Shown here: piece by piece, positions 45,805 to 58,770 of the stretch
Position numbering within the stretch: position 1 is the first letter of the stretch
How the letters are laid out: each line of letters opens with the position of its first letter
NCBI GenBank assembly: GCA_905250125.1
Contig: CAJNOL010000125.1
Span: 62,001 to 126,000 of the forward strand
Length of the DNA: 64,000 nucleotides
Direction: 5' to 3'
Origin: Rotaria sordida
Lineage: Eukaryota > Rotifera > Eurotatoria > Philodinida > Philodinidae
The notes under the pieces: generated by a model
Database searches by the model: none
The model's input: only the letters and a program-made list of their open reading frames with translations
What the model was told of the DNA's origin: nothing
Position numbers and translations under genes: made by a program

Positions 45805-48800
45805 TATCTATTTATTAAAAAAAACAAAAAAACAAAGTTACAAATAATTCAATATTTTGAAATTTTTTATTTTCTTTCTATATTTTTGTTTAGAATAGAA
45901 TCTATATGCCATTCTAACTGATTTGAAGTTTAAGGATTGAATTACGTATTTGATCTATTAGATAACTAACAAAATACGACATACTAGAAGATGCCAATTT
46001 TATATAACAAGTAATACAAATTGTTTATATTTTAATTAAATAAAAATTCATATAAATATAAAATTTATTATTTTAAAAGTCAAATAATCTTTTCTTTTTT
46101 CTTACATCAATCATTAAATCTAAACTTATAAACCATTGATATTCACATCCGTACAAGCGAACAAAAATAACTAATTATTGACATTTTTTTTTTTTTTTTC
46201 GTACATAAATAAATCAGATCTGTAATATGATTATACGACAAAACTTATCTTATTTACTTACTTAATCAATCGTAATAATCAAAAGAATGGAAAATTTCAA
46301 ATGCAAACAAAGAACAAAGAATCAATAAATCGATCTAAAAGAAAAGAAATAAACGAAAAGAAATGTTTACTTATAATATTAAATGATGCTCTCGTACTGT
46401 TCATAACATGCACATACATATGTATTTATCGGTCAAGTTGTTGGTAAAAAAAAAAAAAAACGGTACCTCTTATTTATTGATGGTGTAAAATAAATCAAAT
46501 CTCGTTGCACTATTCTCATATTTCTCTCTTCAACCTGTTCGTGCAAATATATATATATATACATTCACACACGTCGTTGTCGTCTCAAAAATGATACCAA
46601 CTATACCAATGAAACTAACGGATCAGAATGGCTTATCATTGTCTCCCATAACATCCATTGTTCCATTACTGTTTTTATCTCTCTCTCTCTCTCTGTCATC
46701 TATTCTCTCTTTTATTATTGAATCTGTGCACAATCCCTCAACACCATCATGCCTACAAATAAAACATTGATATGAAGAAAAAAAAAAAACACTTATTTTT
46801 TCACATTTGTCATTATTTTTCCCTCATCTACTTATTCCTTTCATGAAAATCAAGTGTAAAAGAAGAAGAAGAAGTAAAAAAAAATGTCCAACACATGAAC
46901 TATTAATTCATCTCTTATTTTCTTTGTTGAAGTTCATGGAAAAAGAGAAATATTATAGATACAGAGAAATAATATACAAAAGGAAATACAAACGAGCAAA
47001 CAAAGTATAATACATAGGGAGAGTCAATAGGTTGTTGTACATGCCTACATGCACGAATATACAAAGTCCAATTAATAATGTGAGAAAAAAAGAAAAATAG
47101 AAGTAAACGGAAAATGCGATGGTGGATTGATGCCAAAAAAAAAAAATTGAATCAATGAAAAATAACGAGAGAAGAAAAGGAAAAAAGAAGAAGAGAAAGG
47201 GAGAGTTCTCGCCGTCTAGCATATCATTGCTGTAACCACCATTGTCAGTCGTTTGTTATCTTTTTCTCTTGAGAGACAAGGCAAACCATACCATCAACAT
47301 TAAATCGAGAAGGCTAAGAGAGAGAGGAAGAGAGTGAAAGCGAACAAGCGAGCATTGAAAATGTTCTTTGTTTATATTATAAACAAGCACAAAACTGACG
47401 ATGAAACGTGTACCAGAACTAAGCATTTATTATCATTAGCAGCATAATATAATAATAAATAAAAAAAAAAAATGAATAGAAGACCTATTGTAAATAAGTT
47501 ATTGTAGAGACTAAGATAAACGATCTACAATATTGATCAATTAAATATTACACATGATGAAAGATTATCTCAAGTATATTTATGAAACATCAATTCTCTT
47601 GAACTATGACAAGAACAATAATCGATATGTGTGTGTGTGTGCATCTAACTAATAATGAATACAATAACAACAATTTCCGTGTCTATAGTCTAATCGATAA
47701 AGAGAAAGGAAATATTTATGAATTCATTGAAAAATTTATGTAAATGAGAATTGAAATAAGAAAAAAAGAACCAATGAAACTTTGAACTTACAAATATTCT
47801 TTTGGCAAGAATTAACTAATTTTTTTTTTTTGTTTCAGTATTTTTATATCGTAGTTCAATGATAACTAAAACACTATCATTATCAATAATACGAAATTAA
47901 ATAATGAAATAATTTTAAAAAAACTTGATAACAATTTTGTATAACAATAAAAAAAAAGAGTACGAATAAGTTTGAAGTAAATGATAAGAATAATAACACC
48001 AGAGAATCAAACATCATTGAATTTAACCAGCAGGTGAACAGTAGCATTTACTGTTACAATAACCATCTTTAATTAATATTTATTGAGAACAATGGCATTC
48101 CTTTATCTAATGTTTTACTATGAATTTTAGAAGTATATCATAACTCAAATTTTTTCAGTTTTGCTACACTATAGAAAATATCAGTTAACTCTGTATTCAT
48201 GATAGAACACTTGCTATAGGAATGGTAGAACAATTGTTATAGCATAGATCTAATTAAGTCTAAAATATTTTTACATATTACATCTATGAAGTTTTTTTTT
48301 TTTTTTCATTTTCTTTATTAATAAACTTTCATTTTTTTTTTCAATAATATCATTAAGTACATCATTCTTTTTCTTATGAGAAAATGTTGAGAGTAACAAA
48401 TGATTTTTTTTTTTTCGATATCAAGATCATGTCTATAAATTTTAATGATAAAGTTATTCATTAGACTCTTGAGATATATGTCATATAGGAAAAATCCTTG
48501 GTATATCTGACCTGTATGATAGAATACTAATGATCTTTCTTAGACAAAAAAAAAGCAAATAAGAACAGTTGTAAGACAGATGTGTCTTTTCAATAAAATG
48601 ATCAATTATATGTTGTTCTTTTTTTTTATTATGCTTATATATTCAATATTTTGTTATTTATTTCCTTTTATTTTGGAATATTTTACAATAGAAATTTTGA
48701 TAAATATGATCAAAAGACATACATTTAAAACAATTCAATTTCTCTGTAGAGTTTTTCAAGTATGTCATTAATTGTATTAATAGAAATAATCAATTGAGCG

Positions 48801-51800
48801 AACAAATACTATTGTATATTCGTCGATCATAATAATTATAAACAATTGATAAACAAAATCTAATACTTGTTTTATATTTAATCAATTGAGTTTGTTTGTA
48901 TATATATATATAATGTGAGCCAACTTTGTATATTTGTCGTTGTTTCTATTTTGTCTTATACAAAAATAATAAAAACAATAGCGTCATTATATTGTCGTGT
49001 GCTCGTTCATTTCTCATTATTGTCTTGACTATTAAATTTGATAAATCGTTTCTGACCTACTGTTTGGTTACTATCGAATGATGAATAGATAGAGATAGTT
49101 ATATATATATATAACTGATTATCATCAATAGAAATACATAGACAACATAGCTAATTGATTGTCTCGACTTGTTCTAACATGTATACATTAGTTCCATAGG
49201 ATTGTAATGTCTTTTGCTATACAAATCTTATGACCTTATAGAACAAAATACTTGAAATAAGAGAAAGTTGTCATCAATAGAAGACACTATGATTAACCAG
49301 ACTGTAATATCGATCAATGGCAAGCCAAAATAGAACAAATATGTGCATTGACAAAGATATATATTATGATATATGAGAGTAAGACAAAAAAAGGAAATGT
49401 CTCTCCTAAATGAGTAAAATATGTGCATTTTTATACATTTATTCATGTACCCGTGGTACATAACAAAAAAGAAACCCTCAGGAAACCAGAGACACATGTA
49501 ATATGTTGTAATTTTGAGATAGAATTGATAGATGAGAATATTTCTTATCTAGAAAAAGATTCTTGATATGTAAATAGATTATAGTAGAATACAATATTCT
49601 TTTCGCAAAGTTAATTCAACAGAATTATTCTATATATATATATATATATAAAATAAAAAGTCAGAACAGAAAAATTAATGAATCTATAAAGAACTTGTTT
49701 GTTTTTAAAGATCTATTTAAATCATCAAACTTATCATTATATCTCATATTCTAACTGAATATTAAAAAAATGATAAGAGAGTGGATGCTCTAATTAGTAC
49801 GTGGATACCATAAGAATAATTGTAAGCTATAATTTTATTTGATATGTTGAAGTAAATATTTCTATCTGTTAGTTGTTCTTGACAATATTAACGTTATTCC
49901 GATTAAAACTGTTGATTAATATTCATATATATATATATGCATTGATCAACCTAATACTACATAAAGAAATCATCATAATTAATAGATAAGATAAAAAAAT
50001 TTTTGCTTATTAAGAGATATTTAACGCTTGTCTTAATTTTAATGATAGTTTTTTTTATTGTGTTAAATTATGTTCTAATTATGCTACATATTAAAATTAT
50101 TTTAAATCTAAATCTCTTTTTCCAATATGTTTTGATCAAATAGTGCAGACAAAATCAATATTTTCTGCTTAGTCTATTGCCATAATCATTGTTAATATGA
50201 TTACTTGTTCTGAATTAGTAATATATGTTAATCGATAATTTGTTAATGGGAATGATGATTCATTTGTATTGATAAAAATAGAATCGATATTTGTTTGTCC
50301 TTTGAATTTAGTATAAATTTGATTGATTTATTTTATCATAAGATTTTTGATGTTTAATAATGTTATCATCATTTATTTGAAATTTCTCTTCGCAATAGAT
50401 GACCTTAGAACTTCTTTTATGTCCTACCGTAAACAGTATACCGAAGAGTCTTCTATTGTATTTCATTTATTTTCATAATTTTTACTGAAAAGAATTTGTT
50501 AAAAAATATTTGCAATTCAACATCTGGAAAACTAGACATACAAAAATTTCCATTTTGAGAGAAATTAATAAATTAAAGTTAACTCTCTTCTCAAAAATCG
50601 ATCTTGAATTAGGTACATTTAAATCACCTGAAAATTTCAAGATATGTTGCGACTGTAGTGGAGAGAGAGTCTATGATAAAATTTTCAACTCTACATCATG
50701 ATATTCGACGGAGTTATTCAACAAACTTTAGTAATGCAAAATTCTTCGCGAGCTTTCATTCCATTTACCTAATTGTTTTTTTGTTTGAACAAGCGTGTTA
50801 GAATGCAGAGCATGAGAGAGCTCTTGTATTTTTAATTCCTTTTTTTTTTTAAGCGGAGAAAATTCAACGTCTTGGAAAGCTCTCGACTAAATGATGTTCT
50901 AATTATAAAAGTAATATTTTTTATAAAATAGTAACAAATTGTCATGCTCTTTCAAACAAAGAAATAAGCAATTAGTTACAATAATATTTCTTCGAGAATT
51001 CTAGAATTGATAAACAAAAAATTATAAATAGAGTAAAAACGAAAAACATTTCCTGTTTTTTCTAAAAAAAGGGCATTTTTCAAACAGATCATCAAAACTA
51101 TTAACAAAGAAAGAAATCACATCATTTTTCCTGGATAGAGGAGGATCACAGTTTGCATCTAGATGGACATTTGGTTAAAAATGAAAATCAATCTTCAAAT
51201 AAATTGAAAAATTAGTCTAAAAATCATGATGTCACCGAGAAAATTTATATATCTGACAAAATTAAACTATTCGAGAGACAAAAATCAAGTATATTTTCCG
51301 AATCTCCAAGCCGAACTCTATACAATGATAAGAAACATTTTTTTTAATTTGTGAGAAATCAGCACATTAAACTGTGTCGAATGATATATAAAACAAAAAC
51401 TATTTTGCAGAAAAAAAAAATAAGAACAATGGTCTGTCTCACGCATTTTTCATCGATAAACTTTTTTCCCAAAAGCATTTTTTTTAAATGCTTTTTCCTT
51501 GCCATATCCAATTATCTCTGAGCAAATAAATTCATTTCCGGACAAGAAAGTCACACGTTCATTTGCTATACGAAAAATGCACACTGTAGAAGTGGGTTTT
51601 ATAGAGATCTTCTATTACATCTGGCGAATTGTTCTGCTAAGAGAAGTCTTCGAATATTGTGAGGAGATGGACGTTATTTGATTGATTATGAAATTGATTT
51701 TGAATTTTACGCAAAATATATCAAAAATTTTCAATGAATATCTATTGAAAAAAAAAGATGCATTTTTGAAGACTAAAATTAGACAATTTGTACTATTCTT

Positions 51801-52040
51801 CAATCTCTATGAAATGTGAATAAATCTTTTTTGTTAGTATGTTTGAAATAATTAAAATATTTGTTTAAACTTATTTTAACTTTGAAATATTCCTAATGAA
51901 AAAATAAAAATATAAACTGTTCGATGATATTTTCTTATAATCAAATAAATCAAATGACATATGTTTATACAATAACAAAGAACAAAATAAAAAAAACAGT
52001 TTAAAAAAGCAAAACAAAACTAAGAATACCATATATATAT
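45805..52040. other. 6.2-kb region without a recognised gene
   Basis: It holds the upstream region of the tetraspan gene and a long AT-rich stretch. Simple repeats include (TC)n at 46678-46695, (GT)n near 47628-47641, and (TA)n near 46548-46561, 48899-48911 and 49624-49645. Frames here are short and low-complexity. Long regulatory sequence or missed small exons cannot be excluded. Confidence 0.5.
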
Positions 52041-53093
52041 TTAAGAAATAATTGCTTTTCCTAAAACAGTTTTAAGATTTTCAAGTAATAATGTTTGTTC
52101 TAATAATTCTTTTTGTACTTGAATTTTTTCATTTTCTAATAAACGTATATGTTCAATTTCTTTTTTAATATCCCAATTATGTTTTAATGTTTGAGATAAA
52201 TCAATAAATTCTTGATTTTTTATATCAAAATCTGTTTTAGCTATAGAAAGATCTTGTGAATGTTCAATATTTAATTGATTTAAAATATTAATTAATTCAA
52301 GCATCATTGTTATAGTTGATTCCGTATTACGTATTAATGTTGTACGATCATTTAATTCTGTATGAACATCATCAGATTTTTCAATAAAATTATTTGTCTT
52401 AGAATTCATTATTGATCTTGTACGAACAAGTGATGCCATTGATTCAGATATAAGTTCAGATAATTGTTCATCGATTTGACGAGATTCTGAAAATAATGTT
52501 TGTAAAATTTGTGCCTAAAATTTAACATACACACAAAAAGAAAAAAGTAAAATTGAGTAAAATAAATAAAATAAATTTACTCCATCGGTTTTAAATTTTG
52601 TTACTTGAATAACAGCTGAATCAAGACGATTTTTAATTTGAAGAAAATCTTCTTCCATATGTTCTCGTTCATGACGTAAATTTTCTAATTGTTTATTACG
52701 TTCTATTAATAATTGTTCTTCATATTCAACTTTTTGTTCACGTTGTTGTAAATATTCAGTTTCTTGTAAAAATGCAGCAGCAACTTTTAATTGCATTTGT
52801 GAAAGCATTGTTTGTAAACTTGAATATGTTGATGTAAATGAATCTCGTGTTATAATTGATGATTGATGAGCTATATCACGTTCAAGACGTAATTGTTCAT
52901 TTAATGATAAATTATTTATTGATGTATGAATTCCTGTTATAGGTGTTAAATTAAGAGCATATGTACTAGGATTAATTTCACTATTTAATTCATTAGGGAT
53001 AATTGATGATGTTTGTTCTTTTGATGTAAATATTGATGATTTTAATTCATCTAATGATGGTGTTGTTGGATAATTTCGATTTACTTTCATCAT
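52041..53093 (-). CDS. Coiled-coil protein, 328 aa, 2 exons
   Basis: Exons 52581-53093 and 52041-52514 join across a 66-nt intron to 987 nt. The N-terminal ~75 residues (MMKVNRNYPTTPSLDELKSS) are low in order and Pro/Ser-rich. From about residue 75 to the end the protein is almost entirely charged heptad-like helix (LQQREQKVEYEEQLLIERNK, HEREHMEEDFLQIKNRLDSA, ENEKIQVQKELLEQTLLLEN), so a long dimeric or trimeric coiled coil is predicted. There is no membrane segment and no motor or enzyme domain. I do not recognise a specific family; cytoskeletal, centrosomal or ciliary scaffolds often look like this. A (GATA)n run at 53163-53180 lies just upstream. Confidence 0.8.
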
Positions 53094-54361
53094 TTTATAT
53101 GAATTATATGTTTTCAATAGAGAATAGAAGAAGAACGAATAGATGATTTGTAAGTTAGATATATAGATAGATAGATAGATGGATATATATCGATATTTAG
53201 TTGACATAACTATATCGAGGGTAGATCGATGAATCATAAGAGAAATGAGAAAAAAATAAATAAATCGAGAAGATTTATTTTGTTTTGAATTTATTTACAA
53301 AATTGTACGAAAAAAAAAGTTTAACAAAGTATTATCATATTCCTAATGTCTAATATTTCATAATTATTTATATTTGAAATTGAATCGATCAAGAATATAA
53401 TTTTGATATGAACACATATAAGATGAAGATTTATTTCTTATTCAAAATGAATTTCAATATTTGATTTAATATTAAATTATTTTTGCTAATCAATTACAAA
53501 TATAGAAAAGATTTTTTTTATATTGAAATTTCAAACATCTCAAAAGAATATGATGTATTAATATTTCATGATTCATAACATAAATATTTTATAAACATAT
53601 AGAATCAGTAAATAATAAAAAAAAAATGTTCTAGTGGATATGATCTAATGAAGAGAATTGAAAATATGTGATGTGTACTAAAAGAAAACATTCATGAAAA
53701 AAAAAAATGAAGTAAATAGTTTAAATTAAAGAACTCAAACTTTGGAAAATTAAAAATCTTGGTTAAATAATTGTATATATTTCAGCTTTCTAAGTCAAGA
53801 AAAAGTATAACAAATATCATTGATAATAAACCATCGGTTATTATTGAACATCCTTTATATTGTAACATTTTCATTCGACATACAGAACTGAAAATGTGTG
53901 ATTCACGAATTTTACTATTTGTATAACTTCCTCCCCTTTTTTTGTTAATCATCATGTTCTGTATTCTTTTTTTCGTCGATTCATTCGATCGTTTTTGATA
54001 GGCATCATTTGTAGTTATCAAATTGATTGTCGAATAATATATTTGAAAGAAAAAACCAACCAGGTAAGAATATTGTAATATGAAAATTATGACGTCATTT
54101 ATATTTCGTAAATAGAAAGAAAGAGATATGATACATAAATGAACAAATATTGTGTAATAAATTTCATTCTGTTTTAAAAAACATTTTGTTTTTATTAAAA
54201 AAAACAAAAACAAAAAAATTAACAATTTTAAATCCATTTTCAATAGAAATTATATTCAATCGATGATTGTAAATATCGTGATTATGATTATAGAATAAAT
54301 CATTATTTACAAAAAAAAGAAAATATATATATATGTATTTTTTTTTCTGAGATTAAAAGTT
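53094..54361. other. Intergenic region
   Basis: Contains a (GATA)n microsatellite (53163-53180). The 153-codon minus frame at 53782-54243 is hydrophobic, AT-driven and has no family signature, so it is not called as a gene. Confidence 0.45.
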
Positions 54362-55321
54362 TTAATAGAGATCAGATTGAGTTGCAATACTTGTTTCAAA
54401 CGGATGTATATTCTTTTGAGCATATAAAGAAATTGTTTTTTTCCAATCATCATGATTCATTTTTAAATTTGTTGAAAGTAAATTTATTTTGATATGAAAT
54501 TTTTTGAGATTCAATGCTTGATTCTGAATAATATTAGTTAATTCAACTAACTTGAAGTCTTTTTGAGAAATATTAAATCTATCAATAGTTAAATGAAGTT
54601 GTTCAAGACAAGAAATATGTATAAGCATTGATTCAAGATCAAATAATGGAACATTAGTACGTAATAAAATTTTTAAATGAATAAGACATAAATGTTTGAT
54701 TAAAGGAAAAGAAATTGATTGATTTGATGAAGGTAAACAGACTAAAGCACTTTCAAAACTAATTAAATTTGGTAGATAATATAAAATATTTAAAAATGTA
54801 TTTATATGACAATAATTTAGACGAAGTGAACGTAATGTAAAACATGGTTGATAAAATTTCTTATCGTCAAAATAAAAATCTAGATTAGGCAACCAACATG
54901 TAGTTAAATAATTTAATTGTTTTTCACTAAAAAGTATATCTCCCAATTGATTATTTGTTGAACAAACAACAATATCAAGTTGATTTAAATATTCTAAATA
55001 ATGTGATTTAATATCTTCTATTTGTTTATCAGTTGCATGACTTAAATGAAGTGATAATAAATTTTTAAATGATGATATATCTATATTTTGATTGTAATAA
55101 TCAATATATAAACCAATAACATATTCTGGTAATGCATCAATTAAAATTTTAGATTTTTCATAACTTAGATTACTTTTTAATTTAATTTTTAATCGTTTTG
55201 AATGAAGTATTGCTTCAATACGTTGATTAAGTCCAGAAAAATAATGAAATAAATCCAACCATGGAAAATAAGAAAATATTTTAAGCCAAAGTTCGTCGGG
55301 TAATTCTTCAATGAATGTCAT
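54362..55321 (-). CDS. F-box protein with leucine-rich C-terminal part, 319 aa
   Basis: A single-exon gene. The N-terminal F-box (residues ~3-42) reads IEELPDELWLKIFSYFPWLD, then LFHYFSGLNQRIEAIL. The rest is made of irregular Leu-rich repeats (FKNLLSLHLSHATDKQIEDI, FTLRSLRLNYCH, YLPNLISFESALVCLP, ISCLEQLHLTIDRF). F-box proteins bring substrates to SCF ubiquitin ligases through Skp1; the target cannot be predicted. I chose Met at 55321 because the F-box begins there; the frame stays open for 40 more codons upstream, but those are low-complexity. Same architecture as the gene at 62860-63774. Confidence 0.85.
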   Translation of the reverse strand: MTFIEELPDELWLKIFSYFPWLDLFHYFSGLNQRIEAILHSKRLKIKLKSNLSYEKSKILIDALPEYVIGLYIDYYNQNIDISSFKNLLSLHLSHATDKQIEDIKSHYLEYLNQLDIVVCSTNNQLGDILFSEKQLNYLTTCWLPNLDFYFDDKKFYQPCFTLRSLRLNYCHINTFLNILYYLPNLISFESALVCLPSSNQSISFPLIKHLCLIHLKILLRTNVPLFDLESMLIHISCLEQLHLTIDRFNISQKDFKLVELTNIIQNQALNLKKFHIKINLLSTNLKMNHDDWKKTISLYAQKNIHPFETSIATQSDLY

Positions 55322-55494
55322 TTTGTTAGAAATATAAATTCTTTTAAGAATGAAAGATGATCTATATATATATATAAATATAGAAACTACGTTTAACTTT
55401 ATTACGGCAACATATTTTCCCTCCTCCTCCGCATTAGTCACATTATTAATGTAAAGGAAGAAGAGAAAAAAAACATACTATTGTTTATTTAAAA

Positions 55495-56006
55495 AACGAA
55501 TGGTCATGAATATTTTTGCAATAACTCAAGAACGAAAAGAGCTACAGGGTTGGAATTTTCACCAGTTGAAAGAGAAGACATCAGAATGTCTTTTTATCAA
55601 ATATTATATTAGACAAAATCATTTCTGCAAAAAATGCATGAAAACAATCTGTCATTTCGATATTAATATATGATTTAGATTGAGAGACTTTAGATCTATG
55701 ATTTAAGATATAATTCGAATAATTATCTTTACACATTCTAATGTTAAGCCAATAAAATTGTCTATTCAGTCTCTCAAAAAAAATATGAATTTTTCTTAAT
55801 TTTTATCAAAATGTGATCTGAACAACAGATCATTTTTACACATTTCTTAGATATTTTATAAAAATGATTGATTTTAAAATGATTTTGTCTTACATAATAT
55901 TTGACAAAAAGACATTCCGATATCTTCTCTTTCGACTAGTAAAAACCGCAGCTCTGTAGTTCTTTCCATTCTTGAGTTATTGTAAAAATATTCATGACTA
56001 TTCTTC
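55495..56006. mobile_element. Hairpin element (~510 bp)
   Basis: GGTCATGAATATTTTTGCAA and TAACTCAAGAACG at the left pair with the reverse of ATTCTTGAGTTATTGTAAAA and TATTCATGACTATTC at the right. Pairing continues inward (AGAGAAGA, GACATTC.GA / GAATGTC, TTTTTATCAAATATTATATTAGACAAAATCA-type, in pieces). Non-coding. Confidence 0.82.
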
Positions 56007-57668
56007 TTTTTTTTTAAACAGATAATACTAACATATACTTTGTAAACATATGTGAAACAATAAATTAATTAAATATAAGAATGTTTTCTTTCTTCTTTAT
56101 TAATTGTGTTTTTATGAAGCCATTGAACCAGGTATCAGACCAAGGACGAGTACAAGCACAGCACGTAAAAGTATTTTACTTATACTTCAAAAAAACAAGT
56201 ACTCAATACTTGTATTCTGAGAAAAGCACTTGAAACCTATACAGAGTGAATCGTAATGATTGCAACATCTGTTAGTATTTTGCAAATGTCTCAGCCCAGC
56301 TAAATCGTTTAATTTTGTTTTTTTTTTTAAAAACATGCATCGTGGAATTCTCTACAAGAATAGTAATGAAGACTAAAAGTGAAGTACTATGTGATGGTGA
56401 GATGATTCATTATTCTGAGAGAAGTAAAAATGAAAATAATGCTAAAAAATAGTCTTCTTCTTATTTCAAACAAAATTTTTCATGGTATTATCACTAAGGA
56501 AGAGAAGTTACAGTTAGATAGTAATGGAAATTTTTCGATTTTATTAAAAGAAAAGCATTTTTTCGAAACGGATGATTCTTTATAAAGTTTGACGAAAAGT
56601 ATTCGAGATCGATTTATCGAAATTTTGAGTTTCATTTTTAGAATAAAAATAAAAATTTTTTAAGTCATATTAGTTTCATGACAGAAATATTTTTGTTAGA
56701 AATCGTGTAAAATAAAATTAAAAAAAAGCCAAAAATATTCGTTAAACTTTATATCGTAAGTTATTTCATTGTCGTTTATTGAAATGTACATAAAAAAATA
56801 AAAAAAGATAAGTTATTTGCCGTGCAATTACATACATCTTTTAAAACATAACTGTATTATTTTCAAGAAAAAATAGGCTCTATTACGAGAGATATGAATT
56901 ACTTAAGAAATAATCATATAATTCTGTACTCAGTGTTTATATCTATTTTGAATTCTACTCCAATTAACGGTGATGTCTTCTCAGATGTTCTCTTCCAATT
57001 TCAATGATTTTTTGCCTATAGATATTACATAGTGTTTTAATAAAAACTATAAAAGAATTTGCGTTCCTATTGAGATTTGACTAAGCTATCAAATTTTTAA
57101 TATGTTTATTTTCAGAATCATAGATTAATACAAAACTCATATTTTCGAATTTTGATCTGAAACTTTGTGCATACAGAGAATTCAACTAGACTAGATTTCA
57201 TAAAAAAATTTTGAAAAAAGTCTCTTTCTCAGATATGAGACCTTTTTCATGGATAGTGCATTTTCATTATGAAGAATTGTCATTTCACTATAAAGACGAT
57301 CATTGATTAAAAATATTATTAACAAATAAAATTTCAATCAAATCATAAACAGATAATATTTGACAACAATGTTTCTCTACCAATAATAGAATCAGAAATA
57401 AAAATATTTCATATTATTCTTTGTATATGATTTCTCTCGGAGTTTTAATCATGTAATAAAAGTTTCGAACTCTATTATAAATTTTCCGTACGATATTAAA
57501 TTTCAATAATAATATTCTTATTAAATCTATAATAATTTCTAATTAATTACTTTTCGATTCATTTTAGGAATGTAAAAACATTTAACACAGACAATAAAAT
57601 CTAGTTTATTTATCTTCACTATATTTTTAAAAATGTCCAAAACAAAAAAATTAATTAACTATATTTTT
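56007..57668. other. Intergenic region downstream of the prenyl synthase
   Basis: No gene is seen. A short motif near 57150-57175 (TTTTCGAATTTTGATCTGAA, then CTTTGTGCATA) resembles words at 30385-30415 and 41694-41712, perhaps remnants of a shared repeat family. Confidence 0.4.
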
Positions 57669-58770
57669 TCATTTATTTCTGGCATGAATACTATCTAGAA
57701 TTTGTTTTAATAATTGTTCAAGTTGTTTTGAATTAAAATTAGCTTGATTAATACGTTTTATAAGATTTTCATAGGTTTTTTCTTCATATTGTTGATAAAT
57801 TTCTTTTAAATTTAATTCTTCATAAATATTTTTAACACATTGAACTTTATTTTCATCATCATAACCATAATTATCACGAAGAATTTTTCGTTTTATATTA
57901 TTATCTTTTAATAATTTCATAGCTTGAACAATAAGCCATGAACATTTACGTTCTTGAATATCAGTACCAATTTTTCCTGTTCGATTAATATCACCATAAC
58001 AATCAAGATAATCATCTTGTACTTGAAAATAAATACCAATATCAATTGCAATTGATTTTAATTCAGAATGATCAACAAGAAATGATAATGGAGTTATTAA
58101 TATACCACAAAAAATTGGTAAAACAATTGTATAATAAGCTGTTTTCCATGTAACTATTGTATAATAATGTTCTTCTGTATAAAGATCAACTGATGGTAAA
58201 TAAGATGGAGTTTCTAAATCAAGGCCTAAGAACAAAAAAAATTATTATTTCAAAAAAAACAAAAAAATTCTATTAACCTTGTCCAATAACAGTTCGTTGA
58301 AAAATTTCATTAAATAAATGAAATAATTTAATATTTGTTGGAAAATATTTCTTTAATAATATAAATGTACATGAATATAAATAAAATGAATCATTAACAG
58401 CTGATTCTTTTTCTTTAACTTTTAAATACCAACAAGTTTTACCACGTCTTGTTAATGAATGATCCATAAGATCATCAGCAACAAGAAATGCTCCTTGCAT
58501 TAATTCAATACACCAACCAAGTATAGCTGCTTGTTTTAATAATAATTCATCAACTGATTCTGATGATATAATACGAACAGTATCAATAACAGTTGTACCA
58601 CGAAGTTTTTTTCCATCACTAATATTATAATTAAGAACGGTTTTAAAATGTGAAAGAACTTTTTCAAGATAAATATTTTTTGATGTTTCTGATGAATAAT
58701 TTGTAACAAGATCTTCTACTATTGTATCATAATATGAATTTAAAATTGATAAACTTGAAGTTGAATTCAT
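57669..58770 (-). CDS. FDPS: Farnesyl-diphosphate synthase family (possibly GGPP-producing), 2 exons
   Basis: Condenses isopentenyl diphosphate with allylic diphosphates (isoprenoid pathway feeding sterol precursors and protein prenylation). Exons 58278-58770 and 57669-58225 join across a 52-nt intron to 1050 nt (349 aa, normal for the family). The start is ATG 58768-58770. Substrate motifs: SDGKKLRG (residues 51-58), first Asp-rich motif DDLMD (99-103) followed by SLTRRGKTCWY, and second motif DDYLD (235-239) in YFQVQDDYLDCYGD, then TGKIGTDIQERKCSWL. Overall similarity is to animal FPP synthase rather than to the separate GGPP synthase family. However, the residue five before the first Asp is Ala94 (MQGAFLVADD) where vertebrate enzymes have Phe (QAFFLVADD). 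That site sets chain length, so product length is uncertain. The tail HARNK is basic, as in human KRRK. Confidence 0.92.

Noticed and set aside
46807..47222. Lysine/arginine-rich and Phe-rich frames on both strands
   Set aside because: Driven by purine/pyrimidine-rich simple sequence; no homology signal.
53782..54243. 153-codon minus-strand frame with Phe/Leu-rich start
   Set aside because: Low-complexity poly-T translation, no conserved pattern and no usable splice partner.
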